Source of the DNA: Streptomyces sp. CB01249
GTDB taxonomy: Bacteria; Actinomycetota; Actinomycetes; Streptomycetales; Streptomycetaceae
NCBI RefSeq assembly: GCF_001905735.1
Contig: NZ_LISW01000008.1
Span: 301,545-365,544 of the forward strand
Direction of reading: 5' to 3'
Length of the DNA stretch: 64,000 nucleotides
Shown here: positions 17,265 to 25,710 of the stretch, in pieces
Layout of the letters: every line of letters begins with the position of its first letter
Position numbering within the stretch: position 1 is the first letter of the stretch
The notes under the pieces: generated by a model
Told to the model about the DNA's origin: nothing
Seen by the model: the letters and a program-made list of their open reading frames with translations, nothing else
Databases searched by the model: none
Translations under genes and position numbers: made by a program

Positions 17265-18188
17265 TCAGCGGGCCTGCGCCCCCTGGGCCACCGCGGGAGC
17301 GATCCCGAGGGCCGAGGTGTACATCGAGAGGACCAGCTTGCCGATCGCCGGGTACGCGCCCAGCGGCTCGGCGCTCGCGCAGCCGGCCTCCTTCGCCGCG
17401 GCGTCCAGCAGGCCCTCCGCCACCTCGGGGCCCACCAGATACGGCGCCACGGCCAGCTGGAGCGAGCCGGAGCCCTTCAGCTGGTCGGCGATCGCGGCCA
17501 CCGAACCCTCCACGTCGAGCGCGGCGGCCATCACCGGCACCGCGAGCCGGGCCGCGAGCAGCATGCCCGTGATCCCCGCCGCCTGCACGGCCTCCTCGCC
17601 GCCCACCGTGGCGAGCACGATGCCGTCGGCGGCCGTCGCCACCGTGAAGAGCCTGGCCCGGTCCGCGCGGGCCAGCCCGGCCTCCGACAGCCGGACGTGC
17701 AGCGCCTCGGCCAGCAGCGGGTGCGGGCCGAGCACGTCGGTCAGCTCCGCCGGGGCCTCGCTGTCGGTGATCGCCCGGCGTATCCGCTGCACCAGCGCGC
17801 TGTCCGGACCCGCGAGCAGCGGGACCACCACGGCGGCCGGGCCCTCGGGCTCGGCGACCTCACGGCCCACGGCCAGCGCCTGCTCGTAGCGCGCGGTGCG
17901 CTCGGCGGCGGAATGCGCGATCACGGAGGCCAGCGCCGGGTACTCGGCGTCGTCCCCGTCCACGTAACCGATCAGGGCGTTCAGACCGGGCAGCTCGGAA
18001 CGGGCGATGCTGATGACCTCTTCGGCCAGGCTGCGGCTCGTCGAGGAAGGGGTACCGGGAACGGCGAGAACGAGCGCGGCAGCGCCCTCGGGTGCGGCCA
18101 CGGGCTCCGGGCGGCGGTGCCGTCCGGACTGGCGAGGTCGCGGCATTCGTACAGGCAGGCCGGAAGCGGGCCCAGTGGGGGTGCTCAT
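17265..18188 (-). CDS. CbiX/sirohydrochlorin-chelatase-like protein
   Basis: A 307-residue protein built from two chelatase-type (CbiX/HemH-fold) halves: AALVLAVPGTPSS, VIAHSAAERTARYEQALAVGR and AAVVVPLLAGPDSALVQRI in the first, LAVAPYLVGPEVAEGLLDAA in the second. Classical CbiX proteins insert cobalt or iron into sirohydrochlorin using His residues near the N-terminal strand; here the corresponding GxHGS motif is replaced by VPGTPSS, so catalytic competence is uncertain. The ATG at 18188 precedes a basic, disordered-looking N-terminus of about 35 residues. No tetrapyrrole genes are adjacent. It is transcribed away from the kinase gene that lies further right on the same strand. Confidence 0.72.
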   Translation of the reverse strand: MSTPTGPASGLPVRMPRPRQSGRHRRPEPVAAPEGAAALVLAVPGTPSSTSRSLAEEVISIARSELPGLNALIGYVDGDDAEYPALASVIAHSAAERTARYEQALAVGREVAEPEGPAAVVVPLLAGPDSALVQRIRRAITDSEAPAELTDVLGPHPLLAEALHVRLSEAGLARADRARLFTVATAADGIVLATVGGEEAVQAAGITGMLLAARLAVPVMAAALDVEGSVAAIADQLKGSGSLQLAVAPYLVGPEVAEGLLDAAAKEAGCASAEPLGAYPAIGKLVLSMYTSALGIAPAVAQGAQAR

Positions 18189-18326
18189 GGCGCCGCATGC
18201 TACTGGTTTCGGACGGCTCCCTGCTCGGGGAGGGTCCGGTCGAGCGGCCTCTGTCCGCTTTTATCCGATCAGCGGCTTACCGGGCAACTGCCCTGATCTG
18301 TCGTCAGCGTGCGCGCGCCCGTCGCC

Positions 18327-19337
18327 CTACGCGCGGGGCCCGGGCGTAGGAACACAGAGCAGTGTCGGGTGATGCGGCAGCCGGAGCGCCCCGGTGTCGA
18401 GGGCCTGGGCGATGCGCAGCGCACCGATCAGGGGATCACCCGAACCGGGGACCGCCCGTGCCCGCGGCAGCAGTCGCCCCAGCTCCTCGCGCAGCGGTAC
18501 GAGCAACGGCTCGCCCATCCGGAACAGCCCGCCCGTCAGCGCGACTTCGCAGGCGTCCTCGTCCGCCTTCGCCTCCGGGCACACCGCCGCGGCCGCCTCC
18601 GCGATGTGCGCGGCGGCTCCCCGCAGGATGCCCTCGGCGACCGGGTCGCGGTCCGCGCACGCGGCCACCTCCGGCGCGAACGAGGCCAGCAGCGCGGGCC
18701 GGTCGGCGCGCGGGTAGAGCAGACCGGGCAGCTCCTGCGGCGGCCCGAACACCGCCTCCAGGCGGGCCAGCAGCGCGGGCGAACCGCCGCGCCGCCCGTC
18801 GTACGCGCGCATCGCGGCATCGAGCCCGGCCCGCCCGATCCAGGCACCGCCCCCGCTGTCGCCCAGCAGGTGCCCCCAGCCGTCCGCCCGCCGCCACTCC
18901 GTCAGGTCCGTGCCGAGCGCGATCAGCCCGGTGCCGGCGGCCACCACCGCGCCGGGCCGCTGCCCGACCGCCCCGGCGTACGCGGTCACCGCGTCCGCCG
19001 CGAGCGCGATCCGGCGCACCCCCAGCGCGTCCGCCAGGGCGCCCGGCAGTTCGGCGCGCAACGCGTCGCCCAGCGTGGCCATCCCCGCCGCCCCCACCGC
19101 CGCGGCGGTGATCCGCCCGCCCGGAGCGTGCGCGTCGAGCAGGCCGCGTACGGCGGGCAGCACCTGGTCCAGGAGGTGGGCGGGGTCGATGCCGCGCGGC
19201 CCTGTGCGCACCGGCCCGCCGCACGCGACGGTCGCCAACGGCGCGTCCGCATCGGCCGCGCCGAGCGCCACCCGGAGCCCGGAGCCGCCCGAGTCAACCC
19301 CGAGGACATACGTGCCCGGTTGTCCGTGTGACGTCAT
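18327..19337 (-). CDS. N-acetylglucosamine kinase-like protein (BadF/BadG/BcrA/BcrD ATPase family)
   Basis: A 336-residue ASKHA-fold kinase. The N-terminal phosphate motif LGVDSGGSGLRVALG, the second phosphate loop VAAGTGLIALGTD and GHLLGDSGGGAWIGR match the eukaryotic-type N-acetylglucosamine kinase group of the BadF family; LTGGLFRMGEPL is the adenosine motif. ATG at 19337 is the last start before the conserved domain; the frame is open upstream but crosses into the uracil-DNA glycosylase gene. It probably phosphorylates an aminosugar taken up by the cell. It has no visible DasR site of its own, although two other loci in the window do. Its promoter must lie in the 85 bp shared with the divergent ung gene. 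Confidence 0.82.
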   Translation of the reverse strand: MTSHGQPGTYVLGVDSGGSGLRVALGAADADAPLATVACGGPVRTGPRGIDPAHLLDQVLPAVRGLLDAHAPGGRITAAAVGAAGMATLGDALRAELPGALADALGVRRIALAADAVTAYAGAVGQRPGAVVAAGTGLIALGTDLTEWRRADGWGHLLGDSGGGAWIGRAGLDAAMRAYDGRRGGSPALLARLEAVFGPPQELPGLLYPRADRPALLASFAPEVAACADRDPVAEGILRGAAAHIAEAAAAVCPEAKADEDACEVALTGGLFRMGEPLLVPLREELGRLLPRARAVPGSGDPLIGALRIAQALDTGALRLPHHPTLLCVPTPGPRA

Positions 19338-19422
19338 GGACCGGCTCCCGGGGACGAAGGGGTGAGGGACGGGCAGCACCCTATCCCCGGGGGACCGCGT
19401 TGCGCCGGTAGGGTGATCTTTC

Positions 19423-20100
19423 GTGACAGCGCGACCGTTGAAAGAAGTAGTCGAGCCCGGCTGGGCCGACGCCCTGGCCCCCGTGGCGGGCCGCATCGCC
19501 GAGATGGGCGATTTCCTGCGTGCGGAGGTCGCGGCCGGCCGCACCTACCTCCCCTCCGGGGCGAACGTGCTGCGCGCGTTCCAGCAGCCCTTCGACGACG
19601 TACGGGTCCTGATCGTCGGTCAGGACCCGTATCCCACACCGGGGATGGCGATCGGGCTGAGCTTCGCGGTCTCCCCGGAGGTGCGCCGGATTCCGGAGAG
19701 CCTGGTGAACATCTACAGCGAGCTCAACGCCGACCTCGGGCTGCCCCGTCCGTCCAACGGAGACCTGACGCCGTGGACGCGCCAGGGTGTGCTGCTGCTG
19801 AACCGGGCACTCACGACCGCGCCGCGCCGCGCGGGGGCTCACCGGGGCAAGGGCTGGGAGGCAGTCACCGAACAGGCCATCCGCGCGCTGGTCGCGCGTG
19901 GGACCCCGCTTGTTTCGATCCTCTGGGGCCGTGACGCACAGAATCTGCGGCCCTTGCTCGGCGACTACCCGTCGGTCGAGTCGGCCCATCCCTCTCCGAG
20001 GTCGGCGGACCGGGGCTTCTTCGGGTCGCGTCCTTTCAGTCGGGCCAATGAACTCCTGGTCCGGCAAGGCGCCCAGCCCGTCGACTGGCGGCTTCCCTAG
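19423..20100 (+). CDS. ung: Uracil-DNA glycosylase, family 1
   Basis: A 225-residue base-excision repair enzyme that removes uracil from DNA. The water-activating motif is VGQDPYPTPGMAIGLSF (catalytic Asp; the usual GQDPYH carries Pro in place of His, common in actinobacterial homologues), the Asn-containing VLLLNRALT recognises uracil, and HPSPRSADRGFFGSRPFS is the DNA-intercalation loop. Length agrees with family 1 (about 225). The start is GTG at 19423. It diverges from the aminosugar kinase gene and its stop lies 5 bp from the end of the convergent BNR-propeller gene. Confidence 0.95.
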   Translation: MTARPLKEVVEPGWADALAPVAGRIAEMGDFLRAEVAAGRTYLPSGANVLRAFQQPFDDVRVLIVGQDPYPTPGMAIGLSFAVSPEVRRIPESLVNIYSELNADLGLPRPSNGDLTPWTRQGVLLLNRALTTAPRRAGAHRGKGWEAVTEQAIRALVARGTPLVSILWGRDAQNLRPLLGDYPSVESAHPSPRSADRGFFGSRPFSRANELLVRQGAQPVDWRLP

Positions 20101-20104
20101 AAGC

Positions 20105-21193
20105 TCACACCTCGACCGCCGCCGCCCGCACGCACAGCACGTCCGGCAGATGCGAGGCCAGCTGCTCCCAGCTGTCCCCGTCGTCCGCGCTCGCGTACAA
20201 CTCGCCGTTGCGGTTGCCGAAGTAGACCCCGGCCGGGTCCGCGTCGTCCGTGCAGAGCGCGTCGCGCAGCACCGTGCCGTAGTGCGCGCTCTCCGGCAGG
20301 CCCGCCGACAACGGCTCCCAGTGGGCGCCCGCGTCGGTCGTCCGGAAGACCCGGCAGCGGTGCTCGGCGGGCACCCGGTCGGCGTCCGCGTTGATCGGGA
20401 AGACGTACGCCGTGTCCGCGCGGTGCGGGTGGGCGGCCACGGCGAAGCCGAAGTCCGAGGGCAGGCCCGCGCCGATGTCCGTCCAGTGGCCCCCGGCGTC
20501 GTCGCTGCGGAAGACGCCCCAGTGGTTCTGGAGGTAGAGGCGGTCCGGATCGGCCGCGTCCCGGCTGACCTTGTGCACGCACTGGCCGAACTCCGGGTCC
20601 GGGTCGGGGAGGAAGACGGCCGAGACCCCCTTGTTGGCCGGGGTCCAGCTCGCGCCGCCGTCGGCGGTCCGGAACACCCCGGCGGTGGAGACCGCGACCG
20701 TCACGGCGCGCGCGTCCCGCTCGTCGGTCAGGATCGTGTGCAGCCCCTCGCCGCCTCCGCCGGGCACCCACCGCGAACGCGTCGGATGCTCCCACAGCGG
20801 GCGCACCAGCTCGAACGACTCGCCCCCGTCCCCGGACCGGAAGAGCGCGGCCGGCTCCGTGCCCGCGTAGACGACGCCCGGTGCCTCGGGTCCCGCCGGC
20901 TGCAACTGCCACACCCGCTCCAGGGAGGTCCCGGTGAACTCCGGGAACTTCACCGCGGGGGTCTTCGGCTCGACCCAGCTCGCGCCCAGGTCGTCGGAGT
21001 GGAAGACGGACGGGCCCCAGTGCGCGCTGTCCCCGCCGACCAGCAGCCGGGTCCGGCCGTCCCGGGTGTCGATGGCGACCGAGTAGATCGCCTGGGCGTT
21101 GAAATGGGGGCCCTCGAACTCCCATGAACCGTCGCGCCTGCGGCCGATGAAGAGCCCCTTGCGGGTCCCCACGGTGAGCAGTACATCGGTCAT
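20105..21193 (-). CDS. BNR/sortilin-type beta-propeller protein (exo-alpha-sialidase-like fold)
   Basis: A 362-residue protein without signal peptide. It has several Asp-box-like repeats: SDDLGASWVEP, SGDGGESFELV, TADGGASWTPA, SDDAGGHWTDI, TTDAGAHWEPL, SADDGDSWEQL, spaced 45-70 residues apart, defining a multi-bladed propeller related to sialidases and VPS10/photosynthesis-stability proteins. The conserved sialidase arginine triad is not evident, so enzymatic activity is doubtful and a binding or scaffold role is as likely. ATG at 21193 is preceded by GGGAGG. Its neighbours (ung, bxlR) give no functional hint. Confidence 0.78.
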   Translation of the reverse strand: MTDVLLTVGTRKGLFIGRRRDGSWEFEGPHFNAQAIYSVAIDTRDGRTRLLVGGDSAHWGPSVFHSDDLGASWVEPKTPAVKFPEFTGTSLERVWQLQPAGPEAPGVVYAGTEPAALFRSGDGGESFELVRPLWEHPTRSRWVPGGGGEGLHTILTDERDARAVTVAVSTAGVFRTADGGASWTPANKGVSAVFLPDPDPEFGQCVHKVSRDAADPDRLYLQNHWGVFRSDDAGGHWTDIGAGLPSDFGFAVAAHPHRADTAYVFPINADADRVPAEHRCRVFRTTDAGAHWEPLSAGLPESAHYGTVLRDALCTDDADPAGVYFGNRNGELYASADDGDSWEQLASHLPDVLCVRAAAVEV

Positions 21194-21307
21194 GACCGAA
21201 CCTCCCGAAACGCCGTTGTGCCGGATATCGGTCAGTCTGCACCCCGGCACCGACAGCGGCCCGGACCACGGCCCGGGGTGTCCCTCCCCGGCTCCGGCGG
21301 ACCCGTC

Positions 21308-22366
21308 TCAGCGGCAGGGCGGGGCGGTACTGCTGCGGACCACCAGATTCGTCGCCAGGTCCACCCGGGTCGTCGCGGGCTGCCGGCCCCGGCCCAGGTC
21401 CAGGACCAGCCGGGCCGCCGTCTCGGCCATCTCGATCAGGGGCTGGCGCACCGTGGTCAGCGGCGGCCCGATCCACCGGGTGAGCGGCAGGTCGTCGAAG
21501 CCCACGACGCTCAGGTCCTCCGGGATGCGCAGACCGAGCTCGCGCGCCGCCTCGTACACGCCGAGCGCCTGGAGGTCGTTGCCGGCGAAGACGGCGGTCG
21601 GCCGGTCCGCCGAGCGCAGCAGCTCCATCCCGGCCGCGTACCCCGCCTCGTGCGAGAACTCGGCCTCGCGGATCAGCGACGCGTCGATCGGGATGCCCGC
21701 CGTCTCCAGGGCGGCCCGGTAGCCGTCCACCCGGGCCCGGCTGCACATCATCCGGGTCGGTCCGCCGACCACACCGATCCTGCGGTGGCCGAGGCCGGTG
21801 AGGTGGCGGGTCGCGGCGAGACCGCCCTGCCAGTTCGTCGTGCCGACCGACGGGATGTCGTCGCCCGGGTCTCCGGCCGGGTCGACCACCGCGTACGGGA
21901 TGCTGCGGCTGGTGAGCTGCGCGCGCTGGGCGGCGGTGAGGTCGGACAGCACCAGGATGACCCCGACCGGGCGGCGGGCCAGCACCCCGTCGACCCAGGT
22001 CTGCCCCGGGCTGAGGCGGCCGGCGCTCTCCGAGAGGACCAGGCTCAGCCCCTCCTCGCGGGCGACGTTCTCCACCCCGCGTACGACCTCCATGGCCCAC
22101 GCGCTGTCCAGCTCGTGGAAGACCAGGTCGATGAGTTGCGACTGCGTGGTCGAGCCGCGTCTGCGGCGGTAGCCGTGCTGGAGCAGCAGCTCCTCGACCT
22201 TGGTGCGCGTACCGGGCGCGACATCGGCACGCCCGTTCAGCACCTTCGAAACTGTCGGAGCCGAGACTCCGGCCGCTCGGGCGATTTCCGCCAGCGTGGC
22301 AGTGCCGTCCGACGGCGCTGCGGCAGGCGCATTCTCCTGATGTGACTGGACGTTTGCGGGGCTCAT
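21308..22366 (-). CDS. bxlR: LacI-family repressor of the xylooligosaccharide operon
   Basis: A 352-residue repressor. Residues about 26-75 form the LacI HTH and hinge (ATLAEIARAAGVSAPTVSKVLNGRADVAPGTR), followed by a periplasmic-binding-protein-like sensor domain (VVGGPTRMMCSRARVDGYRAAL, VFAGNDLQALGVYEAARELGLRIPEDLSVVGFDDLP). It is divergent from bxlE and the gene order matches the known Streptomyces bxlREFGA cluster, in which BxlR is inactivated by xylobiose/xylose. Two CGAA-N3-TTCG palindromes lie in the shared 151-bp intergenic region and a third before the xylanase gene, agreeing with the reported BxlR recognition of CGAA/TTCG half-sites. The symbol rests on context and operator match. 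Confidence 0.85.
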   Translation of the reverse strand: MSPANVQSHQENAPAAAPSDGTATLAEIARAAGVSAPTVSKVLNGRADVAPGTRTKVEELLLQHGYRRRRGSTTQSQLIDLVFHELDSAWAMEVVRGVENVAREEGLSLVLSESAGRLSPGQTWVDGVLARRPVGVILVLSDLTAAQRAQLTSRSIPYAVVDPAGDPGDDIPSVGTTNWQGGLAATRHLTGLGHRRIGVVGGPTRMMCSRARVDGYRAALETAGIPIDASLIREAEFSHEAGYAAGMELLRSADRPTAVFAGNDLQALGVYEAARELGLRIPEDLSVVGFDDLPLTRWIGPPLTTVRQPLIEMAETAARLVLDLGRGRQPATTRVDLATNLVVRSSTAPPCR

Positions 22367-22414
22367 ACAGCGAATCGTAACCGCCCGGCGGCCGAACGGG
22401 CGCGGGAGCCCGGG

Positions 22415-22425
22415 CGAAAAATTCG
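22415..22425. promoter_or_regulatory. BxlR operator candidate 1
   Basis: CGAAAAATTCG (CGAA-AAA-TTCG) lies 15 bp upstream of the bxlE -35 hexamer and also covers the divergent bxlR promoter side. Confidence 0.65.
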
Positions 22426-22439
22426 CGCTCCGCGACCTC

Positions 22440-22468
22440 TTGACTGGCCGGAAACCCAACCGTACGGT
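22440..22468 (+). promoter_or_regulatory. bxlE promoter
   Basis: TTGACT (22440-22445), 17-bp spacer, TACGGT (22463-22468): a good match to the principal sigma-factor consensus in Streptomyces, positioned between two BxlR operator candidates. Confidence 0.6.
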
Positions 22469-22492
22469 TCCGGCAACATTCGCAAGCAACTC

Positions 22493-22503
22493 CGAAAGAT
22501 TCG
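22493..22503. promoter_or_regulatory. BxlR operator candidate 2
   Basis: CGAAAGATTCG (CGAA-AGA-TTCG), 15 bp before the bxlE ATG and downstream of the predicted transcription start, 78 bp centre-to-centre from site 1, suitable for roadblock or looping repression. Confidence 0.65.
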
Positions 22504-22517
22504 ACAGAGGTGCGGTC

Positions 22518-23828
22518 ATGCGGTCGGGAATTTTCACTCAGGGCAAGCGTGCGGCGAGATGGACCGCGGCCGGTGCGGCCATGGTCATGGCGGGAGTCCT
22601 GGCGGGCTGCGGATCGGACGGTGACAGCGGCGGTGGCGGCGCCACGCTGACCGCGTACGTCTACGGCGACGACGCCGTGAAGGTGCAGCAGGCCGCGGTC
22701 AAGGAGTTCAACAAGACCTCCGACGTGAAGGTCAAGCTCGTCTCCGTGCCCGGCACCGACTACGTGAACAAGCTCCGCAGCGCCATGGGGTCCCCGAGCG
22801 CCCCCGACATCTTCTTCAACTGGGGCGGCGGCTCCATCAAGCCGTACGTGGACGCGAACCAGCTGGTCGACCTCACCTCGACGTTCAAGGACGACGCCAC
22901 CCTGAAGGACGGCTTCCTGCCGTCGATCGTCACCGCCGGCAGCCTCGACGGGAAGGTCTACGGCGTCCCGATGCGCGGGATGCAGCCCGTGATGCTCTTC
23001 TACAACAAGACCCTCTTCGCCGAGAACAACGTGGCGGTCCCCAAGACCTGGGAGGACCTTCAGCAGGCCATCAAGACCTTCAAGGGGAAGGGCATCACCC
23101 CGTTCGCCCTCGGCGGCTCCGACAAGTGGCCCGAGCTGATGTGGATGGAGTACCTGCTCGACCGGATCGGCGGCCCGGACGTCTTCCGCAAGATCCAGAA
23201 CGGTGACAGCTCGGCCTGGGGCGACCCGGCCGTCCTGAAGACCGCCCAGACCGTCAAGCAGCTCGTGGACGACGGCGCCTTCGGCAAGAACTTCAACTCC
23301 GTCGACTACGGCAACGGCGGCGCGCCCACCCTGCTCAACAAGGGCAAGGCGGCCATGCACCTGATGGGCTCCTGGGAGTACTCCACCCAGCTCGGCAAGG
23401 CGCCCGACTTCGCCAAGAAGGACCTCGGCTGGACGAACTTCCCGACCGTCGCGGGCGGCGTCGGCGACCCGGCCGACGTGGTCGGCAACCCCACCAACTA
23501 CTGGTCGGTCAACTCCCGCACCAAGCACAAGGACGCGGCCATAGCCTTCCTGAAGACCATGGCGTCCAAGTCGTACGCGCAGGCCCTCGTGGACAACGGC
23601 GACGTGCCCACCACGTCCAACGCCGCCTCCATGCTCAGCGGCTCGCCCAACCCGAAGTTCGCCACCGACCAGTACGAGATGGTCCAGAAGGCCCCCGACT
23701 TCACCCTGTCCTGGGACCAGGCGCTCGAATCCCAGACCGCCACCCCGCTGCTCACCGAGATCAGCAAGCTGTTCGCCGGCAAGTCCACGCCCGAGCAGTT
23801 CGTCGCCGCGATGAAGGCCGTCAAGTAA
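22518..23828 (+). CDS. bxlE: Xylooligosaccharide-binding lipoprotein of an ABC importer
   Basis: A 436-residue extracellular solute-binding protein (family 1, CUT1 type). The signal peptide ends in the lipobox VLAGC followed by a Ser/Gly-rich tether, so it is lipid-anchored outside the membrane. LTAYVYGDDAVKVQQAAVKEFNK, APDIFFNWGGG and YNKTLFAENNVAVPKTWEDL are characteristic of this family. ATG at 22518 is chosen (AGAGG upstream) over an earlier in-frame start lying within the promoter. First gene of the operon bxlE-F-G-A, with 2 bp to bxlF. In known Streptomyces systems BxlE prefers xylobiose. Confidence 0.88.
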   Translation: MRSGIFTQGKRAARWTAAGAAMVMAGVLAGCGSDGDSGGGGATLTAYVYGDDAVKVQQAAVKEFNKTSDVKVKLVSVPGTDYVNKLRSAMGSPSAPDIFFNWGGGSIKPYVDANQLVDLTSTFKDDATLKDGFLPSIVTAGSLDGKVYGVPMRGMQPVMLFYNKTLFAENNVAVPKTWEDLQQAIKTFKGKGITPFALGGSDKWPELMWMEYLLDRIGGPDVFRKIQNGDSSAWGDPAVLKTAQTVKQLVDDGAFGKNFNSVDYGNGGAPTLLNKGKAAMHLMGSWEYSTQLGKAPDFAKKDLGWTNFPTVAGGVGDPADVVGNPTNYWSVNSRTKHKDAAIAFLKTMASKSYAQALVDNGDVPTTSNAASMLSGSPNPKFATDQYEMVQKAPDFTLSWDQALESQTATPLLTEISKLFAGKSTPEQFVAAMKAVK

Positions 23829-23830
23829 CG

Positions 23831-24760
23831 ATGTCCCACGTCTCCTCGTCACCGAAGGTGCGCGGAGGACGGAAGGCGGCCGCCGGAAACGTCGGCCGCC
23901 CGCCGGTCGCCTGGGCGCTGCCCGGCATCCTCTTCTTCGCCCTCTTCGCGATCGTCCCGCTGGCGATCGCCGTGTACCTCTCCTTCTGCCACTGGGACGG
24001 GCTGAACTCCCCGACCTCCGTCGGCACGGCCAACTGGACCCGGCTCTTCAAGGACCCGGAGTTCCGCCAGGCCGCCTGGCTCAGCCTGCTCCTGACCACC
24101 ATCAGCTGGGCCTTCCAGACCCCGGTGGCCCTGCTCCTCGGCGTCTGGGCGGCCGGCCGGCAGCGCAGCCGCGCCGTGCTCTCCGCGGTCTTCTTCATCC
24201 CGCTGCTGCTGTCCACCACGGCCATCGCGATGCTGTTCCACGCGCTCCTCGACCCCAACTTCGGCGTCATCAAGGAGATCGGGCCCTGGTTCGGCATCGA
24301 CCCGAACATCATGGGCTCGTCCACCGGCGCCCTGCTCACCGTGGCGTTCGTCGGCGGCTGGCAGTTCATGCCCTTCCACACCCTGATCTACCAGGGCGGC
24401 ACCCGGCAGATCCCGCAGGTCCTCTACCAGGCCGCCGAGATCGACGGCGCCGGCATGTTCCGGCAGTTCTTCCACATCACCCTGCCGCAGCTCCGCAACA
24501 CCATCACGACCTCCTCGGTCCTGATGATCGTCGGCTCGCTGACGTACTTCGACACCGTGCTCATCATGACCAAGGGCGGCCCCGGAACCGACACCACCGT
24601 GCTGCCGTACCTGATGTACCGCACCGGTTTCCAGACCTACGACCTCGGATACGCCGCCGCCATCGCGACCGCCCTCGTCGTCGTGGCCACCGCCCTCTCG
24701 CTGATCCTCGTCCGCTTCAGCGGCTTCGGGAACATGCGCTCCACCCGGGAAGGTATGTGA
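23831..24760 (+). CDS. bxlF: ABC sugar importer permease, MalF type
   Basis: A 309-residue permease with about six transmembrane helices; the cytoplasmic EAA-type loop that contacts the ATPase is QAAEIDGAGMFRQFFHITLPQL. It pairs with the next gene as the heterodimeric channel of a CUT1 transporter for xylooligosaccharides. It begins 2 bp after the stop of bxlE. No ATPase gene follows in this operon, as is usual in Streptomyces CUT1 systems that share the MsiK ATPase. Confidence 0.88.
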   Translation: MSHVSSSPKVRGGRKAAAGNVGRPPVAWALPGILFFALFAIVPLAIAVYLSFCHWDGLNSPTSVGTANWTRLFKDPEFRQAAWLSLLLTTISWAFQTPVALLLGVWAAGRQRSRAVLSAVFFIPLLLSTTAIAMLFHALLDPNFGVIKEIGPWFGIDPNIMGSSTGALLTVAFVGGWQFMPFHTLIYQGGTRQIPQVLYQAAEIDGAGMFRQFFHITLPQLRNTITTSSVLMIVGSLTYFDTVLIMTKGGPGTDTTVLPYLMYRTGFQTYDLGYAAAIATALVVVATALSLILVRFSGFGNMRSTREGM

Positions 24761-24764
24761 CGCG

Positions 24765-25658
24765 ATGTCGACCGACACCCGCCCCGCGACGCGCCCCGCA
24801 CAGCCCCTGACCCGCACCCGCCCGGCCACCGCGCGCCGCCGCCGCAGGTGGGGCAACCCGCTGGCCGGCCTCGGCTCGCTGGTCTGGCTCGTGCTCGTGA
24901 TCGTCCCGCTGTACACGCTGATCTCGTCCTCGCTGATGCACCAGGACGAGGCGCTGAACGGCGACCCGCTGGCCGTCCCGACCCACCCGACGCTCGACAA
25001 CTACCGCACCGTGCTGGACAGCGGCTTCTCCACGATGCTCTCCAACACGGCGATCGTCGCCGTCGCGACCGTGGCGATCGTGCTGGTCCTCTCGGTCCCT
25101 GTCGCGTACGTCGCGGTACGCACCCGCAGCAGGCTCTCCGGACTCGCCTTCCGCACCTTCCTGCTCGGCGTCGCCATCCCCGCCCAGGCCGTGATCGTGC
25201 CGCTCTACCTGCTCATCAGCAAGATGGGCCTGTACGACAGCCTGCCGGCCGTCATCCTGCCGACCGCGGCGTTCGCGATGCCCGTGGCGGTGCTGATCCT
25301 CAGCGGCACCATGCGCGACGTCTCCGAGGAGATGTACGAGGCCATGGCGCTCGACGGCGCCTCGCCGCTGCGGATGCTGTGGCAGCTGGCGATCCCGATG
25401 TCCAAGGCGGGCATCAGCACGGTCGCGATCTACACCGCGCTCCAGGCGTGGAACGGCTTCCTGTTCCCGCTGATCCTGACCCAGTCCGAGGAGAACCGGG
25501 TGCTGACCCTCGGTCTCTTCAACTTCATGTCCCAGTTCGGGGTGAACATCCCGGCCGTGCTCGCCGCGATCGTGCTCTCCGTCGTACCGATCTTCGCCGT
25601 GTACCTCGTGGCACGGAAGGCACTGGTCAACGGACTGATGGGGGTGGGCGGCAAGTAG
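24765..25658 (+). CDS. bxlG: ABC sugar importer permease, MalG type
   Basis: A 297-residue permease with six predicted membrane helices after a basic N-terminal tail (TRTRPATARRRRRWGN). The EAA loop is YEAMALDGASPLRMLWQLAIPMSKAG; the end (ALVNGLMGVGGK) matches the conserved MalG-type terminus. The ATG is 4 bp after the stop of bxlF. Together they form the membrane channel for xylobiose-type oligosaccharides delivered by BxlE. Confidence 0.88.
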   Translation: MSTDTRPATRPAQPLTRTRPATARRRRRWGNPLAGLGSLVWLVLVIVPLYTLISSSLMHQDEALNGDPLAVPTHPTLDNYRTVLDSGFSTMLSNTAIVAVATVAIVLVLSVPVAYVAVRTRSRLSGLAFRTFLLGVAIPAQAVIVPLYLLISKMGLYDSLPAVILPTAAFAMPVAVLILSGTMRDVSEEMYEAMALDGASPLRMLWQLAIPMSKAGISTVAIYTALQAWNGFLFPLILTQSEENRVLTLGLFNFMSQFGVNIPAVLAAIVLSVVPIFAVYLVARKALVNGLMGVGGK

Positions 25659-25710
25659 CGCACCCATGCCGCCGCGTACCACCGCACTCTTGAGAGGAAT
25701 CCCCGCCGCC